Assembly (NCBI RefSeq): GCF_037153985.1
Contig: NZ_JBBAYI010000010.1
Coordinates: 62,001 to 126,000, forward strand
DNA: 64,000 nt
Direction: 5' to 3'
Source of the DNA: Emticicia sp037153985
Lineage (GTDB): Bacteria > Bacteroidota > Bacteroidia > Cytophagales > Spirosomataceae
Shown here: piece after piece, positions 1 through 8,967 of the stretch
How the letters are laid out: each line of letters opens with the position of its first letter
Numbering within the stretch: position 1 is the first letter of the stretch
Translations under genes and position numbers: made by a program
Notes under the pieces: model-generated
The model's database searches: none
Told to the model about the DNA's origin: nothing
What the model saw: only the letters and a program-made list of their open reading frames with translations

Positions 1-941
1 CTTCTGCTTATAGTCAGTGAGGTTTTTAATTTCATTAATTCGGTTTCTTGGGCTATTAATAATTCTTCTGCCTCGGCCTGAGTAATAAACTTAAAACAAA
101 TAAAGTCTTTGGGGCCGCATTGTGCTAACAATGGCAAATCAACAGTAATTACATTAGCAATACGCGGATACCCGCCCGTCGTTTGGTGGTCGGCCATCAG
201 GATAATGAGTTGTCCGTCAGGGAGTAACTGGATAGTGCCGAAATCAACGGCTGATGAAATGAGTTCTGTTTTTTCTTTAAGGTGCAGGGCTTGACCTGAT
301 AGCCTGAAACCCATTCGGTTTGATTGCTGACTGATACCGAAAGACTGATTTTCTAATGCGGTTTTACTCTCGTCTTTCAAAAAAAAATATTCATTGCCTT
401 TAATAAGCCTGATAACTGGTGTTGGTGTATATAATGGGCGTAGCGATAAGCCTAAATAGGGATAAAAATCTGGTTCTGCCTGAGCAGATACAGCCAGATA
501 ATGACCTGATTTGATGTCGTTAAAGCCAAGTAAAGTATTGGTACTTTTACTGCCCAGCCATTCGCTTACTTTAAAACCTCCTTTTACGGCCAAATAAGTC
601 CGTTGCCCCGAAATACGCTTGCTGAATTTTAGTGTACTGCCAGCCTTTACCCAAGTACATTGCCAGTTATTAATATGCTGAATAGAATGGTTTTTATGAA
701 ATAAATAAGGCGAGAAATCTGCGCCACCAATGGCTATAAGCGTATCATGGTCAAAAAATATTTCAGGGGCAGGGAAATGTATTTCGATGGCTGCTTCGTT
801 TTCTGAGTTTTGTAAGAGCATATTCAACAAACGAAGGGCCATTTTATCCATAGCTCCATTGGGGTTGACACCCATATAACGATACTTATGCCTGCCTGTA
901 TCCTGAAAAGTGCTTAATAAGCCCGTTTTAATAAAATTCAT
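1..941 (-). CDS. pxpC: Biotin-dependent carboxyltransferase, 5-oxoprolinase subunit C (PxpC/KipA family), partial
   Basis: From an ATG at 941 the reverse strand stays open for 313 codons and leaves the window at base 1 without a stop, so the C-terminus is missing. The family is recognised from the N-terminal FQDTGRHKYRYMGVNPNGA segment, the GGADFSPYL segment, and the C-terminal block LPDGQLIILMADHQ followed by TTGGYPRI. In this family the protein works with PxpA and PxpB to cleave 5-oxoproline (pyroglutamate) to glutamate using ATP in the cytoplasm; some homologues are urea-amidolyase-like. Partner genes would lie to the left, outside the window. It is 53 bp from the esterase reading frame, on the same strand. 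Family usual length is about 280-340 residues, so little is missing. The family assignment is firm; the exact substrate is inferred. Confidence 0.85.
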   Translation of the reverse strand, partial: MNFIKTGLLSTFQDTGRHKYRYMGVNPNGAMDKMALRLLNMLLQNSENEAAIEIHFPAPEIFFDHDTLIAIGGADFSPYLFHKNHSIQHINNWQCTWVKAGSTLKFSKRISGQRTYLAVKGGFKVSEWLGSKSTNTLLGFNDIKSGHYLAVSAQAEPDFYPYLGLSLRPLYTPTPVIRLIKGNEYFFLKDESKTALENQSFGISQQSNRMGFRLSGQALHLKEKTELISSAVDFGTIQLLPDGQLIILMADHQTTGGYPRIANVITVDLPLLAQCGPKDFICFKFITQAEAEELLIAQETELMKLKTSLTISR

Positions 942-994
942 AAGCGCACTATTTTGTGTTGGCTACTTAAATGCTAAGCTATGTTTAATGGCCA

Positions 995-1813
995 TTATGC
1001 CGAAGATTTATTCAAAAAGCTATTAAAAAACAAAAGAGTATCCACAATATGTTCTTGCCAGTAGGGCCACTCATGCGCCCCAGAGTATTCTTCATAATGA
1101 TGCAGTATATTATTCTCCATTAAAGCTTGATGTAGTGTTCGGTTAGCTTCAATCTGTATATCATCTTGGCCACAATCGAAACGAAATAAGGGTAAATTTT
1201 CCTTATTTGCCAGTATACAATCCAAAGTGTTTTCCTCGGTGTTTACGTGTTGTTTTAGAGTAGAATCGTCAGCGTTTTCTAAAAACTGTCTCAATTGTGA
1301 AAACTCGGTAATAGAAGAAAGACCCGAAAATGAGGTAAAAACCTGCGGATATTTCGCTCCCAGTCGCATAGCACCATAACCACCCATTGATAACCCTGTG
1401 ATAAACACCGGTAAGTCTTGCGGAAGCCCCGTCTGGACTTCATAAATGAGATTTCGGAGGTCGTTCACAATCCATTGTTCATAGTTTTCTGTTTGATGCG
1501 GCAAATACCCACTTCCATCGCCAAATAAGCCATCCGATGGCATTATTAAAAGCATAGGAGCTATTTTATTTTCATCAATCAATTGTTGAGTAGTTTTATG
1601 TACACCACCCTTGAGAGACCAAGCCCAATGTGACCCATAAACGCCATGTAGCAATATTACGATACCCTTGATAGATTCGGCTGGCACTCCCTTTGGTTTG
1701 AAAACGCTTACGTCGGCTCTTTTGTTGAGCGCTTTGCTTTTAACGGTTATCCAACGTAGGTTATCCCATTCGTAAGACGGGTCAGATACTTCGATTGTAA
1801 AAAATGATGACAT
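995..1813 (-). CDS. Alpha/beta hydrolase, esterase family (FrmB / esterase D-like)
   Basis: A cytoplasmic serine hydrolase of about 272 residues. The nucleophile elbow is GLSMGGYGAM (G-x-S-x-G). An oxyanion-hole-like VILLHGVYGSHWAW stretch lies upstream, and an Asp in CGQDD and His in SGAHEWPYW near the C-terminus complete the expected triad. The layout is that of the esterase D / S-formylglutathione hydrolase group. The frame extends upstream to an ATG at 1876, but that adds 21 residues without signal-peptide character and overlaps the dehydrogenase, so I prefer the internal ATG at 1813 (MSSFFTIEVSDP). The gene directly follows a zinc alcohol dehydrogenase. That pairing resembles the formaldehyde-detoxification couple (thiol-adduct dehydrogenase plus thioester hydrolase), but this role is inference; a general carboxylesterase is equally possible. 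Confidence 0.8.
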   Translation of the reverse strand: MSSFFTIEVSDPSYEWDNLRWITVKSKALNKRADVSVFKPKGVPAESIKGIVILLHGVYGSHWAWSLKGGVHKTTQQLIDENKIAPMLLIMPSDGLFGDGSGYLPHQTENYEQWIVNDLRNLIYEVQTGLPQDLPVFITGLSMGGYGAMRLGAKYPQVFTSFSGLSSITEFSQLRQFLENADDSTLKQHVNTEENTLDCILANKENLPLFRFDCGQDDIQIEANRTLHQALMENNILHHYEEYSGAHEWPYWQEHIVDTLLFFNSFLNKSSA

Positions 1814-1865
1814 TTTAAAATTAACAAGCTTTATGCTTTCGGATAAACTTAAAAGATTGAAACAA

Positions 1866-2972
1866 TTAAAATACAACTACCCCTTTGGCATTTAACCCTT
1901 GATGCATATCTGAAAAGGCCCTTTGTAGTTCATCTATGGCGTAGGTTTGTGTAACCATTTTATCCAGAATGAGGTCACCTTTTTGGTAGAGTTCCAACAA
2001 AATTGGGAAATCAATTTGCGGGCGGGCTTTTCCATAAAGAGGGTTAATATAGACTTTATCCCACTCGAATAAATTCATGTCGATATTAATTTCCTGCTCA
2101 ATGCCACTTACCTGCACGGCTACGCCAGCGTTTCGTACCATTGCCAGAGGGGCTGCACCCAATGCCGGAATCGCCGTGCATTCAAAAGCATAGTCGGCTC
2201 CGCGTTGCGTAAGATTTTTTACCTTTTTGGCGGCTTCTGAAAGGCCAATATCATCTTTTGTGGCCAGAATGGTATGAGTAGCACCATATTCAAGCGCCAT
2301 TTTTAATCGGGAAGGGTTTATGTCAATAGCAATAATTTTACTGGCTCCGGCAATTCTGGCTCCCTGAATCACATTTAGTCCTACTCCTCCGGTTCCGAGT
2401 ACAACCACCGATGAGCCCGCCTTTACTTTTGCGGCATTAATGACAGACCCGTAGCCTGTCATGACACCACAACTGACAATAGCTGCCGAAGTAAAAGGAA
2501 TATCTATATCAATTTTTACACATGCTGCTTCCCGAACCAACGTGTATTCAGACATAGTCCCCAAGCTGAATGAGCGTTCTATGGGAACATTGTTTAATGT
2601 AGTAGCATTCAAACGTGCATGGCCACCTGCAACTTTGTTACCTGCCGTTACGGGCGAGTTTACTTCGCAGATATGCTGGTTGCCTTCCTGACATTGAAAA
2701 CATTCATAACAGGGTATAGCCCAGTTAAGAATCACTTTGTCGCCGGTTTTGAGGTGTTTTACCTTAGAGCCTGTTTTCTCTACAATTCCGGCTCCTTCGT
2801 GGCCCATCACTAAAGGTTTACCCCACGATTGTGAGTCCCAGTCGGTATGGCATATACCTGCGGCTTTCAGCCTTACCAGTACTTCATCATCCGAAGGGTT
2901 ATTATCTACTGTAATTGTCTGAATGGTAAAATGGCCTTTTCCATCGGCAATGGCGGCTTTAGCTTGTATCAT
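1866..2972 (-). CDS. Zinc-dependent alcohol dehydrogenase (class III-like MDR family)
   Basis: A 368-residue medium-chain dehydrogenase/reductase. Catalytic zinc ligands are visible as Cys41 (GICHTD), His58-Glu59 (GHEGAG) and Cys168 (CGVMTGYG). The structural zinc loop is intact, with Cys88, 91, 94 and 102 in C-x2-C-x2-C-x7-C spacing. The NAD-binding Rossmann motif GTGGVGLN is at about 193-200, with an acidic residue (IAIDINPSR) fixing NAD(H) preference. It oxidises an alcohol or hemithioacetal in the cytoplasm. The class III-like layout and the FrmB-like esterase immediately downstream make a formaldehyde or thiol-adduct dehydrogenase plausible, although glutathione is often absent in Bacteroidota, so the thiol partner is unknown. 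Start at 2972 is the only sensible ATG; 554 bp of non-coding sequence precede it. Confidence 0.9.
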   Translation of the reverse strand: MIQAKAAIADGKGHFTIQTITVDNNPSDDEVLVRLKAAGICHTDWDSQSWGKPLVMGHEGAGIVEKTGSKVKHLKTGDKVILNWAIPCYECFQCQEGNQHICEVNSPVTAGNKVAGGHARLNATTLNNVPIERSFSLGTMSEYTLVREAACVKIDIDIPFTSAAIVSCGVMTGYGSVINAAKVKAGSSVVVLGTGGVGLNVIQGARIAGASKIIAIDINPSRLKMALEYGATHTILATKDDIGLSEAAKKVKNLTQRGADYAFECTAIPALGAAPLAMVRNAGVAVQVSGIEQEINIDMNLFEWDKVYINPLYGKARPQIDFPILLELYQKGDLILDKMVTQTYAIDELQRAFSDMHQGLNAKGVVVF

Positions 2973-3526
2973 AGGTTGTAAGTTTATGTAAATAGGGTTG
3001 TCTGTTTCAAATATATATGATTTTTTAGCTTAATAAGAAAACAGAAAGGGAATTTATCTCTACTGCTAACTAACTATTCTGATTATTTTTCATTAAAAAC
3101 TATGCCACATAAACTTACTATTGAATAATTAAGGTTCTGATAACCTTTAATTATAACTAGCCTTATTATAGCAAAAATGTCTGCTCTTTTTGTTATTTTT
3201 GCCATTGCGTATGAAAATGAATCTATAATTAGCTTATGTTGGTTGAGGTATGACTGAAATCAACTAAAGGTAATAAGATTTTGGGCATACATTTTGTGTT
3301 GATTTGTTTCGGAATCACATCTGTTATTACCATCGACAAACCATTGAAAAGGGTCTGCTGCTGTTTAAAATCAGGCAACCTAAGAAGACAAAAAATGATA
3401 CACCAGTTGTATCATTACCATTACCAATATTTTATTTTTACCTAATTTGAATAAAATGTAGGAGAATTGTGTGTAAGATTTTGTTTTCCCGGATTCTTTT
3501 CATCCTACATACTTGATCGTTTTTTT
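2973..3526. other. Divergent intergenic region between adh and the glycosyltransferases
   Basis: AT-rich, 554 bp. It should carry the promoters of both flanking transcription units. The only structure I can point to is the palindrome at 3394-3416. A lone TAnnTTTG match lies at 3194-3201 without a well-spaced -33 element. No convincing small gene or RNA was seen. Confidence 0.4.
3394..3416. promoter_or_regulatory. Perfect inverted repeat, operator-like, upstream of glycosyltransferase genes
   Basis: Arms AATGATACA and TGTATCATT (9 bp, perfect) are separated by 5 nt. It sits about 110 bp before the first glycosyltransferase ATG and has no T-tract, so a protein-binding site is more likely than a terminator. 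The cognate regulator is not known. Confidence 0.35.
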
Positions 3527-4642
3527 ATGAGAGTCCTTTTCGACCATCAATCTTTTTCTGGTGCAAAATATGGCGGTGTAGCAAGGTATTTTTATGACCT
3601 GATGCACAATCTGAAGTTTCATCAGGGGGTAGAGGTAAACTTATCCTTATTGTTTTCAAACAACGAGTATCTGAAAAATGCCGATGTAAAAAAAGTTTTT
3701 CCATTTAGTTATTTTCTTGGGTACGGCCTTACCAATGCAGTTTTTTCACATGTCAATCGTGCCAATAGTGCCATGCACATTGGTTTACACAGATACGATA
3801 TATTTCATCCGACCTATTTCAACGATTACTTCCTGACTTTTCTTGGCAAGAAACCATTCGTGATTACCCATCATGATGTCATTCCTGAAAAGTTCTCGAC
3901 CAAATATGCCGAACTGGATGGTTTTGATAAAGCCCATAAACAAAGAGTGCTCGATAAGGCTTCAAAAATTATTGCCGTATCAGAAAATACCAGAAATGAC
4001 CTCCTCGAAATTTTTCATATAGCCCCCGAAAAAATAGAAGTAGTACATCATTCGACGCATTTTGCTACCTATAAGCCTGACGAAAACTTTGATATTGTTA
4101 CGCCCGAAAGATACTTGCTTTATGTAGGCAATAGGGAAAACTACAAAAATTTCGATGTTTTTATCAGAGCAATTACGCCAATTCTGAAAAAACAGCCCGA
4201 TTTGCATCTGATGTGTGCAGGGAGTAACAAATTTACTGAAACCGAACATAAACTATTTCATGAGTTAGGCATCAGTAAGCAAGTGATGCACCAGGAAATA
4301 CCCACCGATGAAGTTTTGTACAGGGTGTATCAGCGGGCCATTGCTTTTGTGTATCCGTCATTATATGAAGGATTCGGGATTCCTATACTGGAGGCATTTG
4401 CCTGTGGTTGCCCGGTTGTATTGAGCGACCGCTCGTGTTTTCCTGAGGTGGCACAGAATGCGGCCACTTATTTTAATCCGGATAACCCCGAGCATATTGC
4501 TTTTGAAGTAGAAAGGTTAATTGATGATGCCGAATTAAGGCTGAGTCTGGTTAAAAGGGGGTATCAGCGTCTTAAAGATTTTTCTCCTGAAAATACTGCT
4601 AAAAAAACCCTCAACGTTTACAGAAATGTACTAGGCAAATAG
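3527..4642 (+). CDS. Family 4 glycosyltransferase (GT-B fold)
   Basis: A retaining GT4-type glycosyltransferase of 371 residues. The N-terminal MRVLFDHQSFSGAKYGG is the usual glycine-rich acceptor-side loop. The C-terminal nucleotide-sugar half contains YVGNRENYKN and the signature E-x7-E in YEGFGIPILEAFACGCPVV, with Glu residues contacting the donor. The frame is open from a TTG at 3467, but the ATG at 3527 gives the canonical N-terminus and is chosen. It probably transfers a hexose onto a lipid-linked or growing polysaccharide at the cytoplasmic face of the inner membrane. A second glycosyltransferase follows 111 bp downstream, and an epimerase and O-acetylation genes lie nearby on the other strand, which supports a role in exopolysaccharide synthesis. 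Donor and acceptor cannot be read from sequence. Confidence 0.88.
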   Translation: MRVLFDHQSFSGAKYGGVARYFYDLMHNLKFHQGVEVNLSLLFSNNEYLKNADVKKVFPFSYFLGYGLTNAVFSHVNRANSAMHIGLHRYDIFHPTYFNDYFLTFLGKKPFVITHHDVIPEKFSTKYAELDGFDKAHKQRVLDKASKIIAVSENTRNDLLEIFHIAPEKIEVVHHSTHFATYKPDENFDIVTPERYLLYVGNRENYKNFDVFIRAITPILKKQPDLHLMCAGSNKFTETEHKLFHELGISKQVMHQEIPTDEVLYRVYQRAIAFVYPSLYEGFGIPILEAFACGCPVVLSDRSCFPEVAQNAATYFNPDNPEHIAFEVERLIDDAELRLSLVKRGYQRLKDFSPENTAKKTLNVYRNVLGK

Positions 4643-4753
4643 GTACACATTTCTGTTTGTATAGTATAAGTTTTAGCTGTTTTATTTTTGAATGTAGCTG
4701 CTTTTGATAGTAGTTGGTTTTATTACTAATCCGTTTTTTTCAACAGACTAATT

Positions 4754-5938
4754 ATGCGAGTAATTATTTGCGATATATATGTGAAACTAGTAGGGCATAA
4801 TTTAGGGCATATTCAGAATATTTTAAGATACTTAGAGCAAAACCCTAATGATACAGAGTACATATTTTTGTTGAATCCTGAAGCCAAAACAATTCCTTCC
4901 ATTCGTAGTTCTGCAAAAAACGTACAGATTATTTTCTTTACTGATGAGGAATTTGCCCCGCAACTTTCAGGAATGAGCCTTATCAAATCAACGCAATTGC
5001 TCTGGAAGTCTGTCACAAAATACATGAACGACTGGAAAGCCGACAGGCTTATTCTGATGATGGTAGATATGTTTCAACATACTATCGGAAGCAGTCGGTC
5101 ATCGTGCGAAATCACGGGTATTATGTTTAACCCTTATCCGAGGGTGATTCCTGCGGCTAATACCTTGCGTGCAAAACAGCAAACAGCTATTACAAAAGCC
5201 CGTAAATTATTTACTTCGTGGTGGATGCTTCGGAATAAAAATTTAAAAAAGGTTTTTATTTTTAATGACAGGCAAACAGTTCAGTCCATGAACGAAACCT
5301 TAGGAACCAAAATATTTACCTATTTGCCTGACCCTGTTTATAATTACCCTTCCAGACAAGGCTTGTTTATCCGGCAGAAATATAAAATTAATGACGACCG
5401 GAAAATTCTGCTAGCTTTTGGTATGATTGATAGTAAGAAAAACGTAGTGAATCTTTTAAAAGGGCTGCAACAATTATCGGCCGAGGATGCCGCCAAAACC
5501 TGCTTGCTGATAGTAGGGAAAATCAGACCTGAATATGAAGCACCGTTGGCCGAAGCCATAAAAGAAGCTAAAAGTTTGCATCCGTCTTTACAGGTAGAAC
5601 TCGAAAGCCGATTTGTAGATGATGATGAAATGGAGTGTTTTGTTGGGCAAAGCGATGTAATATCGCTGGCATACGTGAATTTCTATTCTTCGAGCGGAGT
5701 TATAGGGCTAGCTTGTCGACATAATAAACCTATTATAGCAACAAAATTTGGAGTAGTAGGAGACCAGACCCGTGAATATCAGCTAGGCATTACTGTTGAT
5801 GGGCATAGTCCGGAAGAAATCAAAGAAGCATTTCAATATTTTTTGCATACTGCGGCACCTGAGTATCCTAAAAGAGCCAAAGACTTTGTGCAGGCTCATA
5901 CCAGCGAAGCATTTATTAAAACATTACTGGAGTTATAA
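4754..5938 (+). CDS. Putative glycosyltransferase (divergent GT-B type)
   Basis: 394 residues, no signal peptide. The start MRVIICDIYVKLVGHNLGH resembles the N-terminal Rossmann half of GT-B enzymes. The second half begins near KILLAFGMIDSKKNV. It then shows a donor-site-like segment, SSSGVIGLACRHNKPIIATKFGVVG, here split as SSSGVIGLACRHNKP and IIATKFGVVG, where an E-x7-E motif is replaced by a serine-rich loop, as in divergent GT4/GT1-like proteins. It follows another glycosyltransferase on the same strand and ends 38 bp before the convergent nth gene, so it probably belongs to the same polysaccharide locus. The family-level call is moderately sure; the specificity is unknown. It is not an obvious duplicate of its neighbour. 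Confidence 0.7.
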   Translation: MRVIICDIYVKLVGHNLGHIQNILRYLEQNPNDTEYIFLLNPEAKTIPSIRSSAKNVQIIFFTDEEFAPQLSGMSLIKSTQLLWKSVTKYMNDWKADRLILMMVDMFQHTIGSSRSSCEITGIMFNPYPRVIPAANTLRAKQQTAITKARKLFTSWWMLRNKNLKKVFIFNDRQTVQSMNETLGTKIFTYLPDPVYNYPSRQGLFIRQKYKINDDRKILLAFGMIDSKKNVVNLLKGLQQLSAEDAAKTCLLIVGKIRPEYEAPLAEAIKEAKSLHPSLQVELESRFVDDDEMECFVGQSDVISLAYVNFYSSSGVIGLACRHNKPIIATKFGVVGDQTREYQLGITVDGHSPEEIKEAFQYFLHTAAPEYPKRAKDFVQAHTSEAFIKTLLEL

Positions 5939-5976
5939 GCCCCATTCTGTCAATATAAGCAACGGCACAGAACTAT

Positions 5977-6639
5977 TCATCTGTGGGTTGTTACGCCTAC
6001 CTGTTCGCAGAATTGCAATACTGGGCAGGTTGAGCATTTGGGTAAGGTGCCAGTACAGATATGTTTGCCAAATGGCATCAATAGCCGGTTTATATCAACC
6101 CAATAGTTAACGGGAACTTTCGCTTCAAGTAGTTTCAGGGTCTTTTCAGGGGTGTTAGCTTGTATAAATCCCCAGCGATTTACTACTCTATGTACATGTA
6201 TATCTACACTAATGGCAGCTAGTCCGGTGGCAACTCCTAAAGCCAGATTGGCACATTTAGGGCCAACCCCTTTCATTTCAATAAGTTTATCGAAGTCGGC
6301 GGGTAATTCGCCGTTATATTTTTGTATCGCCGTTTGTGCAATGCCTAACATGGTATAGGCTTTTTGTTCTGGGTAGGTGCTTCCATAAAGTAACTCACTC
6401 AGTTTTTGTGGGCTTAGTTGTAATAATGCTTCGGGTGTACGTGCTACTTTGAAAAGCTTTAAAGAGACTGGAATAGTGGTTTCGTCGAAAGTACGAATGG
6501 AAATGATACAGGAAATTAACTGCTCAAACAAAGAGTTATAGCCACGTTCGGCAAGCTCAAACATAGCTGCTTTCGGAAAATCTTTTGTTGCTTGTTCAAT
6601 ACGGGCAAGAATTATTGAAAGGTCGAAGTCTGGTTTCAT
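5977..6639 (-). CDS. nth: Endonuclease III (DNA glycosylase/AP lyase)
   Basis: A base-excision repair glycosylase/AP lyase of 220 residues. The helix-hairpin-helix MKGVGPKCANLALG holds catalytic Lys128, and VDIHVHRVVNRWG holds catalytic Asp146. Both sit at a constant +8 offset from E. coli Lys120 and Asp138. The C-terminal [4Fe-4S] loop is complete: Cys195, 202, 205 and 211 in C-x6-C-x2-C-x5-C spacing. The frame is open to 6717, but those 26 extra residues are a hydrophobic out-of-family tail; the ATG at 6639 gives MKPDFDLS, in line with the family. It removes oxidised pyrimidines and nicks the abasic site. It converges on the glycosyltransferase gene and has no functional tie to its surface-polysaccharide neighbours. 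Confidence 0.93.
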   Translation of the reverse strand: MKPDFDLSIILARIEQATKDFPKAAMFELAERGYNSLFEQLISCIISIRTFDETTIPVSLKLFKVARTPEALLQLSPQKLSELLYGSTYPEQKAYTMLGIAQTAIQKYNGELPADFDKLIEMKGVGPKCANLALGVATGLAAISVDIHVHRVVNRWGFIQANTPEKTLKLLEAKVPVNYWVDINRLLMPFGKHICTGTLPKCSTCPVLQFCEQVGVTTHR

Positions 6640-6761
6640 GATAAATAAAAGATGACAACTTATGAAATAAAAAGCTGTGCCAGACCTGAAAACCGATATA
6701 TAAAAAAAGATGACCAAGAATTTAATCTGGCCATCTTCTTACAGGAAATTTGTCTATGCAA

Positions 6762-7745
6762 TTACACCAATTCTGCTACTTCGTTTTCTTTGGTAGCTTG
6801 TTCTGCAATCCATTTATATGTTTTGGTGATACCTTCTTTCAATGATTGAGACGGAGACCAGCCTAGTTTTTCCTGAATGAGGGCGTTGTCAGAGTTGCGT
6901 CCGCGTACACCTTGTGGGCCAGGAATATTATTGATGCTGATATTCTTGCCTGATATTTCGATAATCATTTTTGCGAAATCATTGATTGAAATCATTTCTT
7001 CTGAACCAATATTTACAGGGCCAGTAAAGTCAGACTCCATCAAACGGCGTACACCTTCAACGCATTCATCAACATATAAGAATGAGCGGGTTTGTTTTCC
7101 ATCACCCCAGATTTCGATAGAACCTCCATCTTCGGCTTCAATTACTTTACGGCAAATAGCAGCCGGAGCTTTTTCTCTGCCTCCTTTCCATGTACCTTGT
7201 GGGCCAAATATGTTATGGAAGCGCGCTACTTTAACTGTAATACCTAAATTACGTTGGTAGGTAAGGTATAGGCGTTCGCTGAATAGTTTTTCCCAGCCAT
7301 ATTCGCTATCGGGTGCAGCCGGATAAGCCGACTCTTCAGAGCATTTAGGGTTTTCGGGGTCAAGCTGGTTGTATTCAGGATACATACATGCCGACGACGA
7401 ATAGAAGATTTTCTTTACACCTGCCTGTTGTGCAGCGTGTAACATATTAAGGTTACACAAAGCAGAGTTGTGCATAACGGCTGCATCGTTTTCACCTGTA
7501 AAGATATATCCTGCACCACCCATATCGGCTGCTAGCTGATATACCTCGTCAAAGCCACCTTCAAGTACCTGACGACAAATTACGGGGTCTGTTAAATCAC
7601 CGATTATAAAATCATCGGCATTTCCGTTACCGTACTCATTATATTTTAAATCTACTCCTCTCACCCAATAACCTTCACTCTTTAAGCGATTAACCAAATG
7701 GCCTCCAATAAAACCACCTGCTCCACATACCAGTGCTCTTTTCAT
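6762..7745 (-). CDS. GDP-mannose 3,5-epimerase-like NAD-dependent epimerase
   Basis: A 327-residue extended SDR enzyme. The NAD-binding GAGGFIG is at residues 8-14. The catalytic set matches plant GDP-mannose 3,5-epimerase: Cys120 (SSSACMYPE), Tyr149 and Lys153 (YGWEK) and Lys192 (GGREKAPAA), all at a constant offset of 25 from Arabidopsis Cys145, Tyr174, Lys178 and Lys217 as I recall them. Other shared blocks are ARFHNIFGPQGTWKGGREK, WGDGKQTRSF, DECVEGV and GPQGVRGRNSDN. The family interconverts GDP-D-mannose with GDP-L-galactose and GDP-L-gulose in the cytoplasm. The neighbouring glycosyltransferases and O-acetylation genes suggest the product feeds a surface polysaccharide. The plain alternative, a generic UDP-sugar epimerase, is disfavoured by the Cys/two-Lys catalytic pattern. 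Confidence 0.85.
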   Translation of the reverse strand: MKRALVCGAGGFIGGHLVNRLKSEGYWVRGVDLKYNEYGNGNADDFIIGDLTDPVICRQVLEGGFDEVYQLAADMGGAGYIFTGENDAAVMHNSALCNLNMLHAAQQAGVKKIFYSSSACMYPEYNQLDPENPKCSEESAYPAAPDSEYGWEKLFSERLYLTYQRNLGITVKVARFHNIFGPQGTWKGGREKAPAAICRKVIEAEDGGSIEIWGDGKQTRSFLYVDECVEGVRRLMESDFTGPVNIGSEEMISINDFAKMIIEISGKNISINNIPGPQGVRGRNSDNALIQEKLGWSPSQSLKEGITKTYKWIAEQATKENEVAELV

Positions 7746-7829
7746 ATGAAATAATTTATGGTATTAAGTTAAATAATAAACATCTAAATAAAGTACAAAT
7801 TTAATGAACTCTACCTTACAAAAAAAATA

Positions 7830-8816
7830 TTATAGTTTCTGATTTACGGCATCGAGCCAAATCTGCTTTCCTTCGCAGTTCCAATGGGTGTCTCCTATAT
7901 CATACAGCATTTTTTTTGAAGAGCTAAGAGGCGTGTAAATATCCAAGATTGGCATGCGCAAGGCTGGATTTTTCTGAATCCGTTCAATCAGGTGGTTATA
8001 TTCACCTAAATCAGTTCCTAAAACAGCACTCTTGTTAGGAGCAATTGTCAGGTATACTTCATCGAATCCGTTCTTTCTGTAAAAATCGTATGTACGATTG
8101 ACATTTTCTACTAAAAGTGAAATTTCTTTCTCAGAAATTTTATCGAACGATGATGTAATGCCACTTGGGCGTGCATCCAGTTCATAAAAAATATTTTTTT
8201 TGTCGGGCGATAACACCACATTCTTGTCTGTTCTATCGAATAAATACTCATTCAGTGTAGCTTTCCATTCCTTGATAGTTAAGAAGAAATCAGATGAGAA
8301 CAAAACAGATGTATGCCGTTCGGTATCATACCAGAACTCCGACTTAGCATTTTTTGCCAGATTAGCCACAGCTTGAGTAGGAGTAGGCTCGCCCACTGTC
8401 AGGTTTTGGTAAGGTGTTGCAAAACGCTCTCTGAAATGCCGTTCAACTGTTTCTATTACCAGAATGTTTTTCTTAGTTTTGTCTAATTTAACAAAAGGGT
8501 GCTGGCCAATAAAGAATCGGTAAAAAGCACCGCTTACAAAGTCAGTTGCTGCTACTCTGCCTTCTTCTGTGAAGCTATCACCAATCAGATATAAACTAGT
8601 ATTGGGCTTTGTTACCTCCATTTTATCAGGTTTACAAACTTCTTTTAATACCCTGAATTGTGGTAAGTTCGAAAACCTGTATAGGTCGCCGTATCGGTAA
8701 TCATCTTTCGTGAACCCTATCTGATAAAGCCATTTGGATACTTCAGGAGAGAATCCTGTAAGCCATAATGCCGAAAAAATGACGAGGGCAGTGTATTTGA
8801 GTATTTTGTTAGTCAT
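7830..8816 (-). CDS. AlgX/AlgJ-like polysaccharide O-acetyltransferase accessory protein (SGNH fold)
   Basis: 328 residues with one N-terminal hydrophobic segment (about 7-22), so it is anchored in or exported across the inner membrane. SGNH-like elements are visible: Asp80-Ser81 in LIGDSFTEEG, and Asp309-x-His311 in IGDTHWNCEGK near the C-terminus, the DxH/THWN pattern of AlgJ and AlgX. In alginate systems these proteins take an acetyl group from the MBOAT partner and place it on the polymer in the periplasm. The MBOAT gene lies just upstream on the same strand (151 bp away), which fixes the pairing. Which polysaccharide is modified is unknown; no alginate synthase is present. The GDP-mannose epimerase gene follows 84 bp downstream. 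Confidence 0.8.
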   Translation of the reverse strand: MTNKILKYTALVIFSALWLTGFSPEVSKWLYQIGFTKDDYRYGDLYRFSNLPQFRVLKEVCKPDKMEVTKPNTSLYLIGDSFTEEGRVAATDFVSGAFYRFFIGQHPFVKLDKTKKNILVIETVERHFRERFATPYQNLTVGEPTPTQAVANLAKNAKSEFWYDTERHTSVLFSSDFFLTIKEWKATLNEYLFDRTDKNVVLSPDKKNIFYELDARPSGITSSFDKISEKEISLLVENVNRTYDFYRKNGFDEVYLTIAPNKSAVLGTDLGEYNHLIERIQKNPALRMPILDIYTPLSSSKKMLYDIGDTHWNCEGKQIWLDAVNQKL

Positions 8817-8967
8817 GGAAACTGCTTTTCATTCTTTTTAAAAACTCATTAAAGTTTTCAAAAGAAGTTTTGAGGATAAAACGCCTACATTCTTAAACCT
8901 CTCTGCAAATATAGCTTGTGGTTATTCAGTGTATTGTGATATTTCTCACAATGAACTGAAATTAGGT

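Noticed and set aside
3467..3526. N-terminal extension of the first glycosyltransferase from a TTG
   Set aside because: The ATG at 3527 gives the family N-terminus; the extension has no matching motif.
6640..6717. Hydrophobic extension of endonuclease III
   Set aside because: The family lacks it, and the offset of catalytic residues fits the ATG at 6639.
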